A stretch of DNA of 64,000 nucleotides from Pseudoalteromonas sp. SMS1 (GCF_021530565.1 NZ_JAKGBI010000001.1:186001-250000); one strand, 5' to 3'; shown: positions 9,826 through 18,425, counted from the first letter of the stretch. The notes: generated from the sequence alone by a model not told the origin. Numbers and translations are program-made.

Positions 9826-11500
9826 TCAAGAGATATCCAAAAAACTATTTGAACTTATTCAAAAAACAGAAATAGTACTCAGGCTATATTACAACAAAAA
9901 CAAGTGGCCGAGTATTTTTCCAACACTGGCCCAGCTGGCGGAGTTATACCGCGATACATATCAGGTTGCCCCAAACGCACTTCACAGCTATTTATCCTTT
10001 TATTTTGATGAGTTTTCCCCCACGACTAACCTAGTCGTAAAAAAGTGTATCCTTGTGTGTATCATGGTGGAAGGCCATGGCTATTCGGCAAAGATCCAAC
10101 AAGAGCTATTGGTAGCTTGTATCGCAAGCTTTATATGTGCCAAAAATGAAAATGACAAATTGCAAAAAGGGATCGCTCTGACCGAGCAAGGTAAAAAACT
10201 GTGGAAGGTCCGGTATCAACTCGCTGTTAAAGTACTCGAGCATGGCGGTTCGGTTAATAAGCAGGCTACACGTATGCTAGCCAGGCTCCAACCGTACTGT
10301 GATACTTTGCGAAGTAAAAATGCAACACCTTTATATGATAACACGACGCTCATTGTTGCCATTGCTCAGATTATTGCCTTTGCCATTGCAAAAAGAGGGT
10401 GTAAACCGAATACCCTAGGCCTATGTATCAAAAGAATTTATCTCACGAATACTGACGAGTTTGTGCGAGTGTCACTCAATAAATTAATTGAGCAATTTGG
10501 TCTTTTACCCGTTGGCGCCTCGACCAATTACGATGGCAACACCGCCGTAATTTTGCTTAAAGGCGAACAGCACGTTTTATGTACATTAGAAGATAACAAG
10601 CTCACGCGGTTAATCAAAACTCAAAAGCCTTACCGTTATGAATTTAAGCAAATAATCACTTCTGATAAGCAGTTGCTTTACAAAGTATGGGGTCATATCG
10701 AACTGCCTTCAATTCAACCGAACAAGTCAAACTTCGATGATACTTTCGCAGTTATAGATAAGCTAAATAAAGGCAGTTTTGGCAGCTTTAGAGCAATTGA
10801 AAAGACCATTGCCCCCTTCCCTTACATTGAAGAAGCGTTAACTCAAGCCGCTAAGCTTTATAATCGAGAAGCGCAAAAAGGCGCGAATATTCGCCATAGC
10901 CTTACAATGGTTGGCTTGGACACGGCCAGCTTACTGTGTCAGCGGGTATTAATTGAACAAGTTATCTCGCAACTACGCCACCCATTTGCACAGGATGTTT
11001 GGCACAAGTATCAGCTAATTTCATTAATTTTAGCGACACTAATAAAAAAAGCATATGGCGAGGAGTTTGAAAGTATTCTATCACCAATCAGTGCCGTCGT
11101 TGCATTCATGCTAAAGCATCATGATATTGATATTAAACGATTTACATATACCGATGAGCAATTAGATGACGCCAAGCCATATTCTTTGTCACGACTATTT
11201 GGATTTCAATCATTCAATGAACACAAATTACACACGTATTTTGATGCGCATTTCGGTGACAGCCCAGCACATCAAGCTTTTCAAAATTCTGAACAAGAAA
11301 AGCATAACCATTTGAGCGAAGATGCGAACACCTTTGTCGCAGTCAAAGTACTCTCTATGTTATGGAGTAGCGCGACATTCGAGCCTACAGCATGGCAAAA
11401 AAGCGTATTAGAAAATCAAGCCATCAAATTTGGCTGGAAAAATATCGATGAACTACATAGCGCACTCTTAGCACTGTCTCTACACAATATGATTGAATAA
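9812..11500 (+). CDS. Unrecognised 562-residue protein, weakly HDOD-like
   Basis: I cannot place this protein in a known family with confidence. It is cytosolic in appearance: no signal peptide, mostly helical. A stretch in the second half (about 330-440: GANIRHSLTMVGLDTASLL followed by hydrophobic helices) resembles the arrangement of an HDOD domain, which in other proteins serves as a signalling output, but the match is weak. I chose the ATG at 9812 (MSQTNQEIS), which overlaps the DUF3192 gene by 14 bases, over a start 11 codons earlier. Codon use is like its neighbours, so recent transfer is not indicated. Confidence 0.75.
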   Translation: MSQTNQEISKKLFELIQKTEIVLRLYYNKNKWPSIFPTLAQLAELYRDTYQVAPNALHSYLSFYFDEFSPTTNLVVKKCILVCIMVEGHGYSAKIQQELLVACIASFICAKNENDKLQKGIALTEQGKKLWKVRYQLAVKVLEHGGSVNKQATRMLARLQPYCDTLRSKNATPLYDNTTLIVAIAQIIAFAIAKRGCKPNTLGLCIKRIYLTNTDEFVRVSLNKLIEQFGLLPVGASTNYDGNTAVILLKGEQHVLCTLEDNKLTRLIKTQKPYRYEFKQIITSDKQLLYKVWGHIELPSIQPNKSNFDDTFAVIDKLNKGSFGSFRAIEKTIAPFPYIEEALTQAAKLYNREAQKGANIRHSLTMVGLDTASLLCQRVLIEQVISQLRHPFAQDVWHKYQLISLILATLIKKAYGEEFESILSPISAVVAFMLKHHDIDIKRFTYTDEQLDDAKPYSLSRLFGFQSFNEHKLHTYFDAHFGDSPAHQAFQNSEQEKHNHLSEDANTFVAVKVLSMLWSSATFEPTAWQKSVLENQAIKFGWKNIDELHSALLALSLHNMIE

Positions 11501-11701
11501 TATTTATTCTATAAATAGAGGATATAACAAACATAAGTTGTATTTATGCCGTTTTATCATTCCTTACTGGAATAAGTATGAATAAATTGCTATAAAACGC
11601 GCTTAATTTTTCAAGCGACAACACACTTTTTATTTCATTGACTACAATAAAGTGGTCCCACCATTAAGTGTGTACAATTTATTTTGATAAAGGAAAACTA
11701 A

Positions 11702-12709
11702 ATGGCTAAGCAAACAGTTACTGTTATTCGAGGCGACGGTATTGGTCCAAGCATTATTGATTCAGCAATTGAAATCTTAAATGCGGCTGGTTGTGACTTT
11801 GAATACGAATACGTAGATGCAGGTCTTGCAGCCTTAGAAAAAACAGGTGAGCTACTTCCACCAGCGACCCTTGAAGCAATTGAGCGCAACAAGCTTACGC
11901 TTAAAGGTCCTTTGACTACGCCTGTTGGTGAAGGTTTTACTTCAATCAACGTAACGCTTAGAAAGCAGTTTGGTCTATACGCAAACGTACGCCCTGTAAA
12001 GTCTTTCGAAGGGACGCAGGCACGCTACGATGACATTGATATCATCACTGTTCGAGAAAATACACAGGGTATGTACTCTGGTCTTGGTCAGGTTACTTCT
12101 GAAGACGGTACAGAAGCTGAAGCAATGTCAAAGATTACACGCGAAGGTGCTGAAAAAATCGTTACTTTTGCATATGAACTTGCACAACGTGAAGGTCGTA
12201 AAAAAGTAACTGCCGTACACAAAGCGAATATCCTTAAGTCAACGTCAGGCTTATTCCTGAAAGTGGCGCGCGAAGTGGGCGAGCGTTTCCCAGATATTGA
12301 ATCTGCAGAAATGATTGTAGATGCAACATGTATGAAGCTAGTTATGAACCCTGACGAGTTTGATGTAGTTGTTACAACAAACTTATTCGGCGACATCATC
12401 TCTGACCTTTGTGCAGGCCTAGTGGGTGGTTTAGGTATGGCACCAGGTGCAAATATTGGTGAAAACGCCGCAATCTTTGAAGCAGTACATGGTAGTGCGC
12501 CTGATATTGCTGGAAAAAACCTAGCAAACCCAACTTCTGTTATTCTAGCGTCAATCCAAATGCTTGAGTATCTAGATATGGGTGAAACTGCTGAGCGTAT
12601 CCGCAGTGCAGTTGCTGATGTTATTAAGTCTGGCGACCGCACAACGCGTGACCTTGGTGGTAACCACGGTACAACAGACTTCACTCAAGCTGTCATTGAA
12701 CGCCTTTAA
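11702..12709 (+). CDS. Isocitrate dehydrogenase, NAD-type, short form
   Basis: This 335-residue enzyme belongs to the isocitrate/isopropylmalate dehydrogenase family and most resembles the short NAD-dependent isocitrate dehydrogenases. The substrate loop KGPLTTPVGEGFTSINVTLR contains the Ser that binds isocitrate, and TVRENTQGMYSG carries a conserved Arg and the substrate-side Tyr. The coenzyme region HGSAPDIAGKNLANP has Asp-Ile where NADP enzymes such as E. coli Icd have Lys-Tyr, which indicates NAD use. AAAGGA precedes the ATG. It would run the oxidative decarboxylation of isocitrate in the TCA cycle, probably beside a separate NADP enzyme elsewhere in the genome. No adjacent operon partner is seen. 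Confidence 0.93.
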   Translation: MAKQTVTVIRGDGIGPSIIDSAIEILNAAGCDFEYEYVDAGLAALEKTGELLPPATLEAIERNKLTLKGPLTTPVGEGFTSINVTLRKQFGLYANVRPVKSFEGTQARYDDIDIITVRENTQGMYSGLGQVTSEDGTEAEAMSKITREGAEKIVTFAYELAQREGRKKVTAVHKANILKSTSGLFLKVAREVGERFPDIESAEMIVDATCMKLVMNPDEFDVVVTTNLFGDIISDLCAGLVGGLGMAPGANIGENAAIFEAVHGSAPDIAGKNLANPTSVILASIQMLEYLDMGETAERIRSAVADVIKSGDRTTRDLGGNHGTTDFTQAVIERL

Positions 12710-12718
12710 TTAGTGCTT

Positions 12719-12745
12719 AGCGAATAGCCCTTTTAGCTATTCGCT
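12719..12745 (+). other. Perfect 10-bp hairpin after the isocitrate dehydrogenase gene
   Basis: AGCGAATAGC and GCTATTCGCT pair perfectly around a 7-base loop just after the stop codon. There is no T-tract on either side, so it is not a standard intrinsic terminator. It is immediately followed by a G-free, C-rich tract, so it may protect the 3' end of a Rho-terminated transcript. Confidence 0.6.
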
Positions 12746-12832
12746 CCTCTCCCACTCACTACACCCTCTACACCCTCTACACTCACTACACCCTCTACAC
12801 TCATACACTCATACACTCAACCCACCTTTTTC
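12744..12832 (+). promoter_or_regulatory. G-free, C-rich tract; likely Rho utilisation (rut) site
   Basis: There is not one G in these 89 plus-strand bases, while C is the commonest base and pyrimidine-C dinucleotides are dense. RNA from it would be unstructured, which is the known profile of Rho loading sites. It lies right after the isocitrate dehydrogenase gene and well before the ilv promoter, where a terminator is needed and no intrinsic one is seen. Function is inferred, not shown. Confidence 0.5.
12753..12820. repeat. Degenerate 8-9-bp tandem repeat (CACTCACTA / CACCCTCTA / CACTCATA)
   Basis: Eight consecutive units can be read: CACTCACTA, CACCCTCTA, CACCCTCTA, CACTCACTA, CACCCTCTA, CACTCATA, CACTCATA, CACTCAA. 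Units differ by one or two bases and by one base in length, as expected from replication slippage. There are no spacers, so this is not a CRISPR array. Confidence 0.85.
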
Positions 12833-13006
12833 GAACCTCTCTGTTTATATAAAATTTAAAGACTTAGTCCTTTTTAATTGCAAAAATCACACCTTTTACG
12901 GAGGTGCGTTTATGCAGCTCTGCTTATTTTTAAAAAATGAAATACTACATTTCAAATTTATCAACGGAAATAATAGATATATTATGCAGATCCACCTCCA
13001 GAATCC

Positions 13007-13035
13007 TTGACAGAAAGCCCAATTGGCCTTTAAAT
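13007..13035 (+). promoter_or_regulatory. Predicted sigma-70 promoter of the ilv operon
   Basis: A perfect -35 TTGACA (13007-13012) and a -10 TTAAAT (13030-13035) are separated by 17 bases. Transcription would begin near 13042, about 29 bases before the leader-peptide start, which is the expected layout of an attenuated operon. Confidence 0.65.
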
Positions 13036-13070
13036 GAACTGGTGTTTAGATTATTTAAGTAGATATAGAA

Positions 13071-13130
13071 ATGACGTTTAACAAACTCGTACAGTTAGTC
13101 CTCGTGGTGGTCTTGGTTAAAAGTCCATAG
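13071..13130 (+). CDS. ilv leader peptide (attenuation), Leu/Val-rich
   Basis: This short frame encodes MTFNKLVQLVLVVVLVKSP (19 residues). Eleven of the residues are Val or Leu, nine of them packed into the run LVLVVVLV and the LV just before it. Stalling of ribosomes when charged tRNA-Leu or tRNA-Val is scarce would control folding of the RNA that follows. It is followed 29 bases later by a terminator and then by ilvI, the same layout as the E. coli ilvBN and ilvGMEDA leaders. The ribosome site before its ATG is weak. Ile is absent, so control is by Val and Leu as in ivbL. Confidence 0.85.
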   Translation: MTFNKLVQLVLVVVLVKSP

Positions 13131-13158
13131 GGGCCTGTGTGAGTGAACGCTTTCATCG

Positions 13159-13183
13159 ACCCCGCCATTTGCGGGGTTTTTTT
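13159..13183 (+). terminator. Attenuator terminator of the ilvIH operon
   Basis: CCCCGC (13160-13165) and GCGGGG (13171-13176) pair around a 5-base loop and are followed by seven T. It lies between the leader peptide and ilvI, so it is an intrinsic terminator within the leader. A GGGG at 13130-13133, directly after the leader peptide, could pair with the CCCC arm and act in an antiterminator, but I have not folded the RNA. Confidence 0.85.
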
Positions 13184-13217
13184 ATGCCAAGAATTTATTT
13201 GACTGAGGAATGAGGTA

Positions 13218-14939
13218 ATGAATGAGCAATATAATGGCTCCGAACTAGTTGTAAAGGCGCTAAAAAATTTGGATGTACAATTCATATTCGGTTACCCCGG
13301 AGGTTCAGTACTCGACCTTTATGATGCGCTATTTGAACAATCCGATATTGAACATGTACTGGTTCGACACGAGCAAGCTGCAACGCATATGGCCGATGGC
13401 TACGCACGGGCAACTGGTAAGACAGGCGTAGTGTTAGCTACATCGGGGCCTGGTGCAACAAACTGTATTACGGGTATAGCGACGGCTTACATGGACTCAA
13501 TCCCCATGGTTGTATTGTCGGGCCAAGTTCCTTCAAACCTAATAGGTGATGACGCATTCCAAGAAACTGACATTGTGGGTTGTTCTAGGCCTATTGTGAA
13601 GCATAGTTTTAATTGCAGAAACGCTGAAGAAATTCCTACAATATTAGCCAAGGCGTTTTATTTGGCGGCATCAGGACGCCCAGGTCCAGTCGTGGTTGAA
13701 TTACCAAAAGATGTATTAAACCCTCAACTCAAGTTTAAATATGATATGCCCAAACAACTTGAGATGCGGACTTACAATCCAAACACCAAAGGCCATTCAA
13801 AGCAGATTAAAAAGGCGGTGGAAGCCATTCTTCGCGCCAAAAAACTCGTCATTTATTCAGGTGGTGGGGTTATCCTTTCGAACACCTCTCAAAAGCTAAC
13901 GGAACTCGTAGAGAAACTTAATGCCCCCATCACAAACACCCTGATGGGTCTAGGTGGTATCAGCGGTAACCACCCTAACTTTATCGGTATGCTTGGTATG
14001 CATGGTTCTCTAGAAGCAAACAAAGCAATGGCGAATGCAGACGTAATATTGGCACTAGGTGCGAGATTTGATGATCGTGTTACCAATAATGTCAGCAAGT
14101 TTTGCCCTAACGCAAAAATTGTGCATGTTGACGTTGATCCAACCTCTATATCCAAAACTATACAAGCGCATATACCTGTTGTTGGATGCTTAGACACCGT
14201 AATTGATCAAATATTAGAAAGTATTAACAACAGCAGTATAGGCATAGACCGAGGTGCTCAAGAAGCGTGGTGGAATAACATTACATCTTGGAGAGCGCAA
14301 AATTGCCTGAACTTCGACACAGAAACAGACAAATTGAAGCCACAAACCGTTATTCAAAGGCTCTACGATATAACGAATGGTGACGCCTACGTAACTTCTG
14401 ATGTCGGGCAGCATCAAATGTTTGCCGCACAGTATTATCCGTTTAAAAAGCCAAGACAATGGATAAACTCGGGAGGACTCGGCACGATGGGATTTGGCCT
14501 CCCAGCAGCCATGGGAGTCAAAGTTGCGTTCCCTGATAATGAGGTTGTTTGCGTTACTGGCGACGGCTCAATTCAAATGAATATTCAAGAACTTTCTACG
14601 TGTCTTCAATATGGATTAAATGTAAAAGTCGTTTCTTTAAACAATCGCTCTTTAGGCATGGTTAGGCAATGGCAAGACATGCTTTACGATGGACGACACT
14701 CAAGTTCTTATATGGAATCCCTACCTGATTTTGTTGCCTTAGCAGAAAGCTATGGTCATGTTGGGATCCGTGTAGACCACCCTGATGAGTTAGATAAAGC
14801 TTTAGAACACGCTTTTTCTATCAACGATCGATTGGTCTTTCTAGATATTAGAGTAGATGAAAAAGAACATGTATATCCAATGCAAATCAAACATGGTGCT
14901 ATCGATGAAATGTGGTTGAAGAAGGGAGTAAAAGCATAA
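13218..14939 (+). CDS. ilvI: Acetolactate synthase, large (catalytic) subunit
   Basis: This 573-residue thiamine-diphosphate enzyme makes acetolactate or acetohydroxybutyrate, the first common step of valine, leucine and isoleucine synthesis. The N-terminal ThDP domain has [15 protein letters not shown] and the catalytic Glu in [19 protein letters not shown]; the central FAD-binding domain carries [13 protein letters not shown] and ALGARFDDR; the C-terminal domain holds the metal motif [14 protein letters not shown] followed by [13 protein letters not shown]. The small subunit gene overlaps its stop (TAATG). Its length and the neighbouring full-length small subunit fit IlvI/IlvH. Control by the upstream leader is more like that of ilvBN, so the symbol is by similarity only. 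Confidence 0.95.
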   Translation: MNEQYNGSELVVKALKNLDVQFIFGYPGGSVLDLYDALFEQSDIEHVLVRHEQAATHMADGYARATGKTGVVLATSGPGATNCITGIATAYMDSIPMVVLSGQVPSNLIGDDAFQETDIVGCSRPIVKHSFNCRNAEEIPTILAKAFYLAASGRPGPVVVELPKDVLNPQLKFKYDMPKQLEMRTYNPNTKGHSKQIKKAVEAILRAKKLVIYSGGGVILSNTSQKLTELVEKLNAPITNTLMGLGGISGNHPNFIGMLGMHGSLEANKAMANADVILALGARFDDRVTNNVSKFCPNAKIVHVDVDPTSISKTIQAHIPVVGCLDTVIDQILESINNSSIGIDRGAQEAWWNNITSWRAQNCLNFDTETDKLKPQTVIQRLYDITNGDAYVTSDVGQHQMFAAQYYPFKKPRQWINSGGLGTMGFGLPAAMGVKVAFPDNEVVCVTGDGSIQMNIQELSTCLQYGLNVKVVSLNNRSLGMVRQWQDMLYDGRHSSSYMESLPDFVALAESYGHVGIRVDHPDELDKALEHAFSINDRLVFLDIRVDEKEHVYPMQIKHGAIDEMWLKKGVKA

Positions 14940-15436
14940 TGAAACGTATCTTAGCAATCTTGTTAGAAAATGAACCGGGCTCATTGTCGAGAATTGTAGG
15001 GTTATTTTCACAACGTGCATATAACATCGACAGCTTAACTGTAGGTACTACAGATGACAAGACACTCTCACGTATCACGATTACGACTCATGGAGATGAT
15101 CGCGTTGTGGAACAAATTACTAAACAAGTGAATAAACTTGTAGATGTATTAAAAGTTCTAGACCTCACGGAAGTGAGTCATGTAGAACGTGAACTTTTAA
15201 TGGTGAAAGTCTATGCTCGCAATGAAACCACGAGAGCTGCAATCACCCGCGTAAGTGACGTATTTGGTGGCACCATCATAGATATGGGGAAACAAAGCTA
15301 CACCATTCAAATGAGCAGTAGCAGTGATAAAATTGAAAATTTCTTAAAGATGCTGTGTCACGAAAGTGATCTTATTGAAGTCGTTCGTTCTGGTTCAGTT
15401 GGTATTGGGCGTGGAGATAAAGCGCTCAGAAACTAA
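14939..15436 (+). CDS. ilvH: Acetolactate synthase, small (regulatory) subunit
   Basis: This 165-residue subunit activates the catalytic subunit and confers valine feedback inhibition. The N-terminal ACT domain begins RILAILLENEPGSLSRIVGLFSQR, read here as the conserved ENEPG...R valine-binding region, and the C-terminal half (from about 78, LLMVKVYAR) is the second conserved domain. The length is that of IlvH (163 in E. coli), not the short IlvN/IlvM type. The ATG at 14939 shares a base with the stop of the large subunit, so translation is coupled. An open frame nine codons upstream is not needed. Confidence 0.95.
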   Translation: MKRILAILLENEPGSLSRIVGLFSQRAYNIDSLTVGTTDDKTLSRITITTHGDDRVVEQITKQVNKLVDVLKVLDLTEVSHVERELLMVKVYARNETTRAAITRVSDVFGGTIIDMGKQSYTIQMSSSSDKIENFLKMLCHESDLIEVVRSGSVGIGRGDKALRN

Positions 15437-15442
15437 AAACAA

Positions 15443-15469
15443 AAAAGAGAGGTATTAGCTCTCTTTTAT
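15443..15469 (+). terminator. Rho-independent terminator after ilvH
   Basis: AAAAGAGAG and CTCTCTTTT pair around a 7-base loop, ending in a T-rich tract. The A-run on the left makes it plausible in both directions, for the ilv operon and for the convergent HU-like gene. Confidence 0.85.
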
Positions 15470-15483
15470 TTTCATACCTTTAG

Positions 15484-15503
15484 CGCCACACTCACATGTG
15501 GCG
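15484..15503. other. 7-bp GC-rich hairpin between convergent ilvH and HU-like genes
   Basis: CGCCACA and TGTGGCG pair around CTCACA. Read on the minus strand it lies 17 bases after the HU-like gene's stop. It has no T-tract, so it is probably a transcript-end stabiliser that works with the adjacent terminator. Confidence 0.5.
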
Positions 15504-15519
15504 TTATAGTATTACCTAA

Positions 15520-15795
15520 TTATAGGTTTACCTGATCTTTAAGGCCTTTACCAGCTTTAAACGTTGGGATATTCGCTGCTGGAATTTGGATCTCATCACC
15601 TGTTTGAGGGTTACGACCTGTGCGTGCAGCACGCTCTTTTACAGAGAAAGTACCAAAACCAACTAGTGCTACTGAGTCACCATCTTTTAGAGCTTCAGTT
15701 ACAGCACTAGTTAAAGCATCTAATGCACGGCCAGCTGCCGTTTTAGAGATATCAGCGTCGTTCGCTATCTTTTCAACTAGTTGAGCTTTGTTCAT
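15520..15795 (-). CDS. hup: HU-family DNA-binding protein
   Basis: This 91-residue nucleoid protein is complete. It starts [11 protein letters not shown], has the [21 protein letters not shown] beta-arm with the Arg-Asn-Pro tip that intercalates into bent DNA, and ends in [13 protein letters not shown]. Homodimers or heterodimers compact DNA without sequence specificity. The sequence resembles HU-alpha and HU-beta about equally, so I give only the general symbol. AGGAATTTTATA precedes the ATG with good spacing. It is a stand-alone gene that converges on ilvH. Confidence 0.95.
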   Translation of the reverse strand: MNKAQLVEKIANDADISKTAAGRALDALTSAVTEALKDGDSVALVGFGTFSVKERAARTGRNPQTGDEIQIPAANIPTFKAGKGLKDQVNL

Positions 15796-15933
15796 TATAA
15801 AATTCCTATATTTTTATTTTCTGCCGGAGCGAATTCTATGTTTATCCATTTTTGCCCTTAGTGCAAGTGCAAATTCGCTTATAAGCTAATTATTTCGCAC
15901 TGTTTGCCCTTATATTGCGCGCATTTAGCTTTA

Positions 15934-16464
15934 TTAGGTACGCACAAACTCAGATGTACCTATTTCGCGCTTGATTTTGGGGTGCTTGTCAAGCATCCTC
16001 AAAACTTCAAACCCACAAAACCAAAGCAACCCATACGCACTCCAGAACAACCATAAAGGCTCAATAGTCTCGAGTAAACCAGCTTGCTGTCCTGCGTAAT
16101 AACTGCCCGGTGCTCCTATCCATACTAAAATGGAGCGTATAGGCAAGGAAAGACTAAACAGCTTAGCGAGTGACACTCTAAAACTAAATAAGAGTGCTGC
16201 CCACAAGAACACCAACCAAGTTGGTATCCAATCGCCGCTGTATCGAATTAGCCCTAACCCACTTGCTAACGATTCTACCGTGAGCCCAACCACAAGCCCG
16301 AACAACACAAACGTACAATCACGCTTTTTATCTAGACTCATAAAAACCATACAACCGATCGAAAGAGCCACCACTGGTATTGCGTTTTCATGCAAAAAGA
16401 ATACGGCGAACCACGCTGTTTGGAACAAAATAAAGTTAATAATTACAGAATGTTTTCTCATCAT
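15934..16464 (-). CDS. DUF2878 multi-pass membrane protein
   Basis: This 176-residue hydrophobic protein has about five membrane segments and the DUF2878 features WIPTWLVFLWAALLFSF and the GAPGSYYAGQQAGL loop. The family is known mainly from linkage to Cfa-like methyltransferases, DUF1365 proteins and ECF/ChrR genes; its activity is unknown. It is the last gene of the ten-gene ECF operon. ATG codons at 16464 and 16461 and a GTG at 16467 are all possible starts; AAGG lies 10 bases before the ATG at 16464. It overlaps the 3' end of the Cfa-like gene by about 29 bases. No clear terminator was seen beyond its stop. Confidence 0.8.
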   Translation of the reverse strand: MMRKHSVIINFILFQTAWFAVFFLHENAIPVVALSIGCMVFMSLDKKRDCTFVLFGLVVGLTVESLASGLGLIRYSGDWIPTWLVFLWAALLFSFRVSLAKLFSLSLPIRSILVWIGAPGSYYAGQQAGLLETIEPLWLFWSAYGLLWFCGFEVLRMLDKHPKIKREIGTSEFVRT

Positions 16465-17698
16465 CACTTATATACCTTGGCTTTCTGGCGACAAGGTGGA
16501 CCGCACTTGTGGCTCTTTGTTTGAATCCACCTTCACAGTAGCACAGATAAAATTCCCATAGACGGTAGAAGCGCTGATCAAACTTTTGGTTGTTTATTGA
16601 AGGCCATGCCTCATTAAAACGTTCCCGCCAATCAAATAACGTTTTTGCGTAATGCAACCCGATATCTTTAATCGAATGCACCACCATGTCTGTATTGCTG
16701 CATATTTGCTTACTCATTTCGGTGATAGAAGGTAAGCATCCACCAGGAAAGATATACTGCTGGATAAAATCAGAATTCTTCAAATAATGTTGATATCGTT
16801 GACATGCAATGGTGATTGCTTGGATTAACATGACACCGTCAGGCTTAAGCAAGGTACTACATTTTTCAAAAAAACCACTCAAGTAATCATGACCTACAGC
16901 CTCAATCATTTCGATTGATACGAGTTTATCGAAACGACCACTCAGTTCTCTGTAATCGTCTTTCAGCAACGTGATTTGGTCTTCAAGGCCTAATTCAGTT
17001 ACCTTCTCTTTTACGTAAGCATGCTGCTCTTCTGAAATCGTCGTAGTAGTGACATGACAGCCATAATTCTGAGCGGCATAAATTGCAAAAGCGCCCCAGC
17101 CAGTGCCGATCTCTATGACATGGTCAGTTTCTTTGAGGTCAACTTGCTCGCATATCTCTTTTAGTTTGTGACTCTGTGCTTCTTCTAATGTCGCATCGTT
17201 AGTTGGATATACTGCACTCGAATACAGCATTTCTTCGCTTAAAAATGCACTGTATAAATCGTTACCTAAGTCATAGTGCGCAACAATATTTTTTTTGGAG
17301 CCAGCTTTTGTATTACGATTTTTAAAATGTGTTAGTTTGTTCGCAAACCCAGACAACAGAGCGAATTTCTTCTCGAACTCGTCAAGAACATTTTGATTGA
17401 CAACGAAGATCTCGATTAATTTTGTCAGATCAGAACACTCCCAGTACCCAAGAATGTATGATTCGCCTGCCCCTACACTGCCGCCTAATGCAAATTTTGA
17501 ATACATCTGTTGCGATAATACATTGATAGTGACTGCGTGCTCTGTATTTTGTGTGCCGAAATCGTAGTGTTGGTCCCCATCGATCAATGTGATGTGGCCC
17601 CAACTAATTTGTTCAAGCGCAGCCATCACAAGTTTCTTACACACCTTGCTCGTCCAACTTTCGCTTATCTCACTGTACTGTTGCGTCGTTTTTTCCAT
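16436..17698 (-). CDS. Cfa-like SAM-dependent fatty-acid methyltransferase
   Basis: This 420-residue protein belongs to the cyclopropane-fatty-acyl-phospholipid synthase family, which adds a SAM methyl group to the double bond of membrane lipid acyl chains. The SAM loop VIEIGTGWGAFAIYAA, AHYDLGNDLYSAFL, and the C-terminal YIFPGGCLPS are clear. Compared with E. coli Cfa, the Cys of QYSCAYW is Ser (LYSSAVY) and the His of LLHTIG is Gln (LIQAIT); both are among the bicarbonate-binding residues. The Glu in IEAVG and the late Tyr (FYLCYCEGGF) are kept. It may therefore stop at a methylated product, as UfaM does in furan fatty acid synthesis. It follows the DUF1365 gene with one base between. Confidence 0.87.
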   Translation of the reverse strand: MEKTTQQYSEISESWTSKVCKKLVMAALEQISWGHITLIDGDQHYDFGTQNTEHAVTINVLSQQMYSKFALGGSVGAGESYILGYWECSDLTKLIEIFVVNQNVLDEFEKKFALLSGFANKLTHFKNRNTKAGSKKNIVAHYDLGNDLYSAFLSEEMLYSSAVYPTNDATLEEAQSHKLKEICEQVDLKETDHVIEIGTGWGAFAIYAAQNYGCHVTTTTISEEQHAYVKEKVTELGLEDQITLLKDDYRELSGRFDKLVSIEMIEAVGHDYLSGFFEKCSTLLKPDGVMLIQAITIACQRYQHYLKNSDFIQQYIFPGGCLPSITEMSKQICSNTDMVVHSIKDIGLHYAKTLFDWRERFNEAWPSINNQKFDQRFYRLWEFYLCYCEGGFKQRATSAVHLVARKPRYISDDEKTFCNY

Positions 17699-17699
17699 C

Positions 17700-18425
17700 T
17701 TACAAACTTCCGGGATGACTAATAAAGGGAACCTTTTTGATAAACAGCTTTAACGCCTGCCAATAAATACCTTTGAGTATCGTAAACGTCATCGCCGGAA
17801 ACCGCCTTAACAGTTTTGACACAGCATGATGCTCTAACGCTACTCTGTGCAACCTCAAAGTTGCATCAAAAAGAAGTTCTCGTTGTTTCTTATTTTCGAT
17901 ATGGACAAACGCATGTTGCCCTGGCGCTTTTATATGCCAATGATATTCCATATCTAAATTCATAAAAGGTGATACGTGGAAGGTCTTTTGAAAGTTCACT
18001 TTCTTCCCTAATGGAACGAGATAATAATGTCTCTCATTCCACGGTGTGTTACTCACCTCTGCAATCATATGTGTGTAATTACCATCACCTTCGGAAAAAA
18101 AGTAAAAGTTAACTGGACTAAAATAATAGCCCAAACATCTGCACTGCCCCATCAACAAAACGTGACTGCCTTGTGCATCTCTGCCAAGCTCTTTACTCTT
18201 GTCAAGCGCCCTTTGCTTTAGACAGCGCCCCTCACCTTGCAAGTAATCGTCTTCACAAAACTTCAGAAACTTTCGACCTTTTGTACCAAACATCGGATGA
18301 ATGCCGTCTAAATCGTCGAGTTCATCGAGGTCAATACACATCATATACATAGGATATTTAAAATGATGAGAGGAAACAGAGAAGCGTCTGTGTCTTACAT
18401 CCCCCACATATATGGCACTTCTCAA
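17700..18425 (-). CDS. DUF1365 family protein
   Basis: This 241-residue protein begins [26 protein letters not shown], the conserved N-terminus of DUF1365, and has the diagnostic [11 protein letters not shown] and [15 protein letters not shown]. The activity is not established. Its almost constant position next to a FAD oxidoreductase and a Cfa-like enzyme points to modification of membrane lipid acyl chains. There is no signal peptide. It overlaps the FAD oxidoreductase gene by four bases (ATGA) and is followed after one base by the Cfa-like gene. Confidence 0.9.
   Translation of the reverse strand: MRSAIYVGDVRHRRFSVSSHHFKYPMYMMCIDLDELDDLDGIHPMFGTKGRKFLKFCEDDYLQGEGRCLKQRALDKSKELGRDAQGSHVLLMGQCRCLGYYFSPVNFYFFSEGDGNYTHMIAEVSNTPWNERHYYLVPLGKKVNFQKTFHVSPFMNLDMEYHWHIKAPGQHAFVHIENKKQRELLFDATLRLHRVALEHHAVSKLLRRFPAMTFTILKGIYWQALKLFIKKVPFISHPGSL

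Noticed and set aside
12088..12684. A 198-codon open frame antisense to the isocitrate dehydrogenase gene
   Set aside because: It is the reverse-complement shadow of a strongly biased coding sequence, has no homology that I recognise and no ribosome site.
12753..12820. Tandem repeats as a possible CRISPR array
   Set aside because: The units are 7-9 bases, adjacent and without unique spacers.
16130..16561. A 143-codon plus-strand frame across the DUF2878 and Cfa-like genes
   Set aside because: It is antisense to two well-supported overlapping genes and has no recognisable product.
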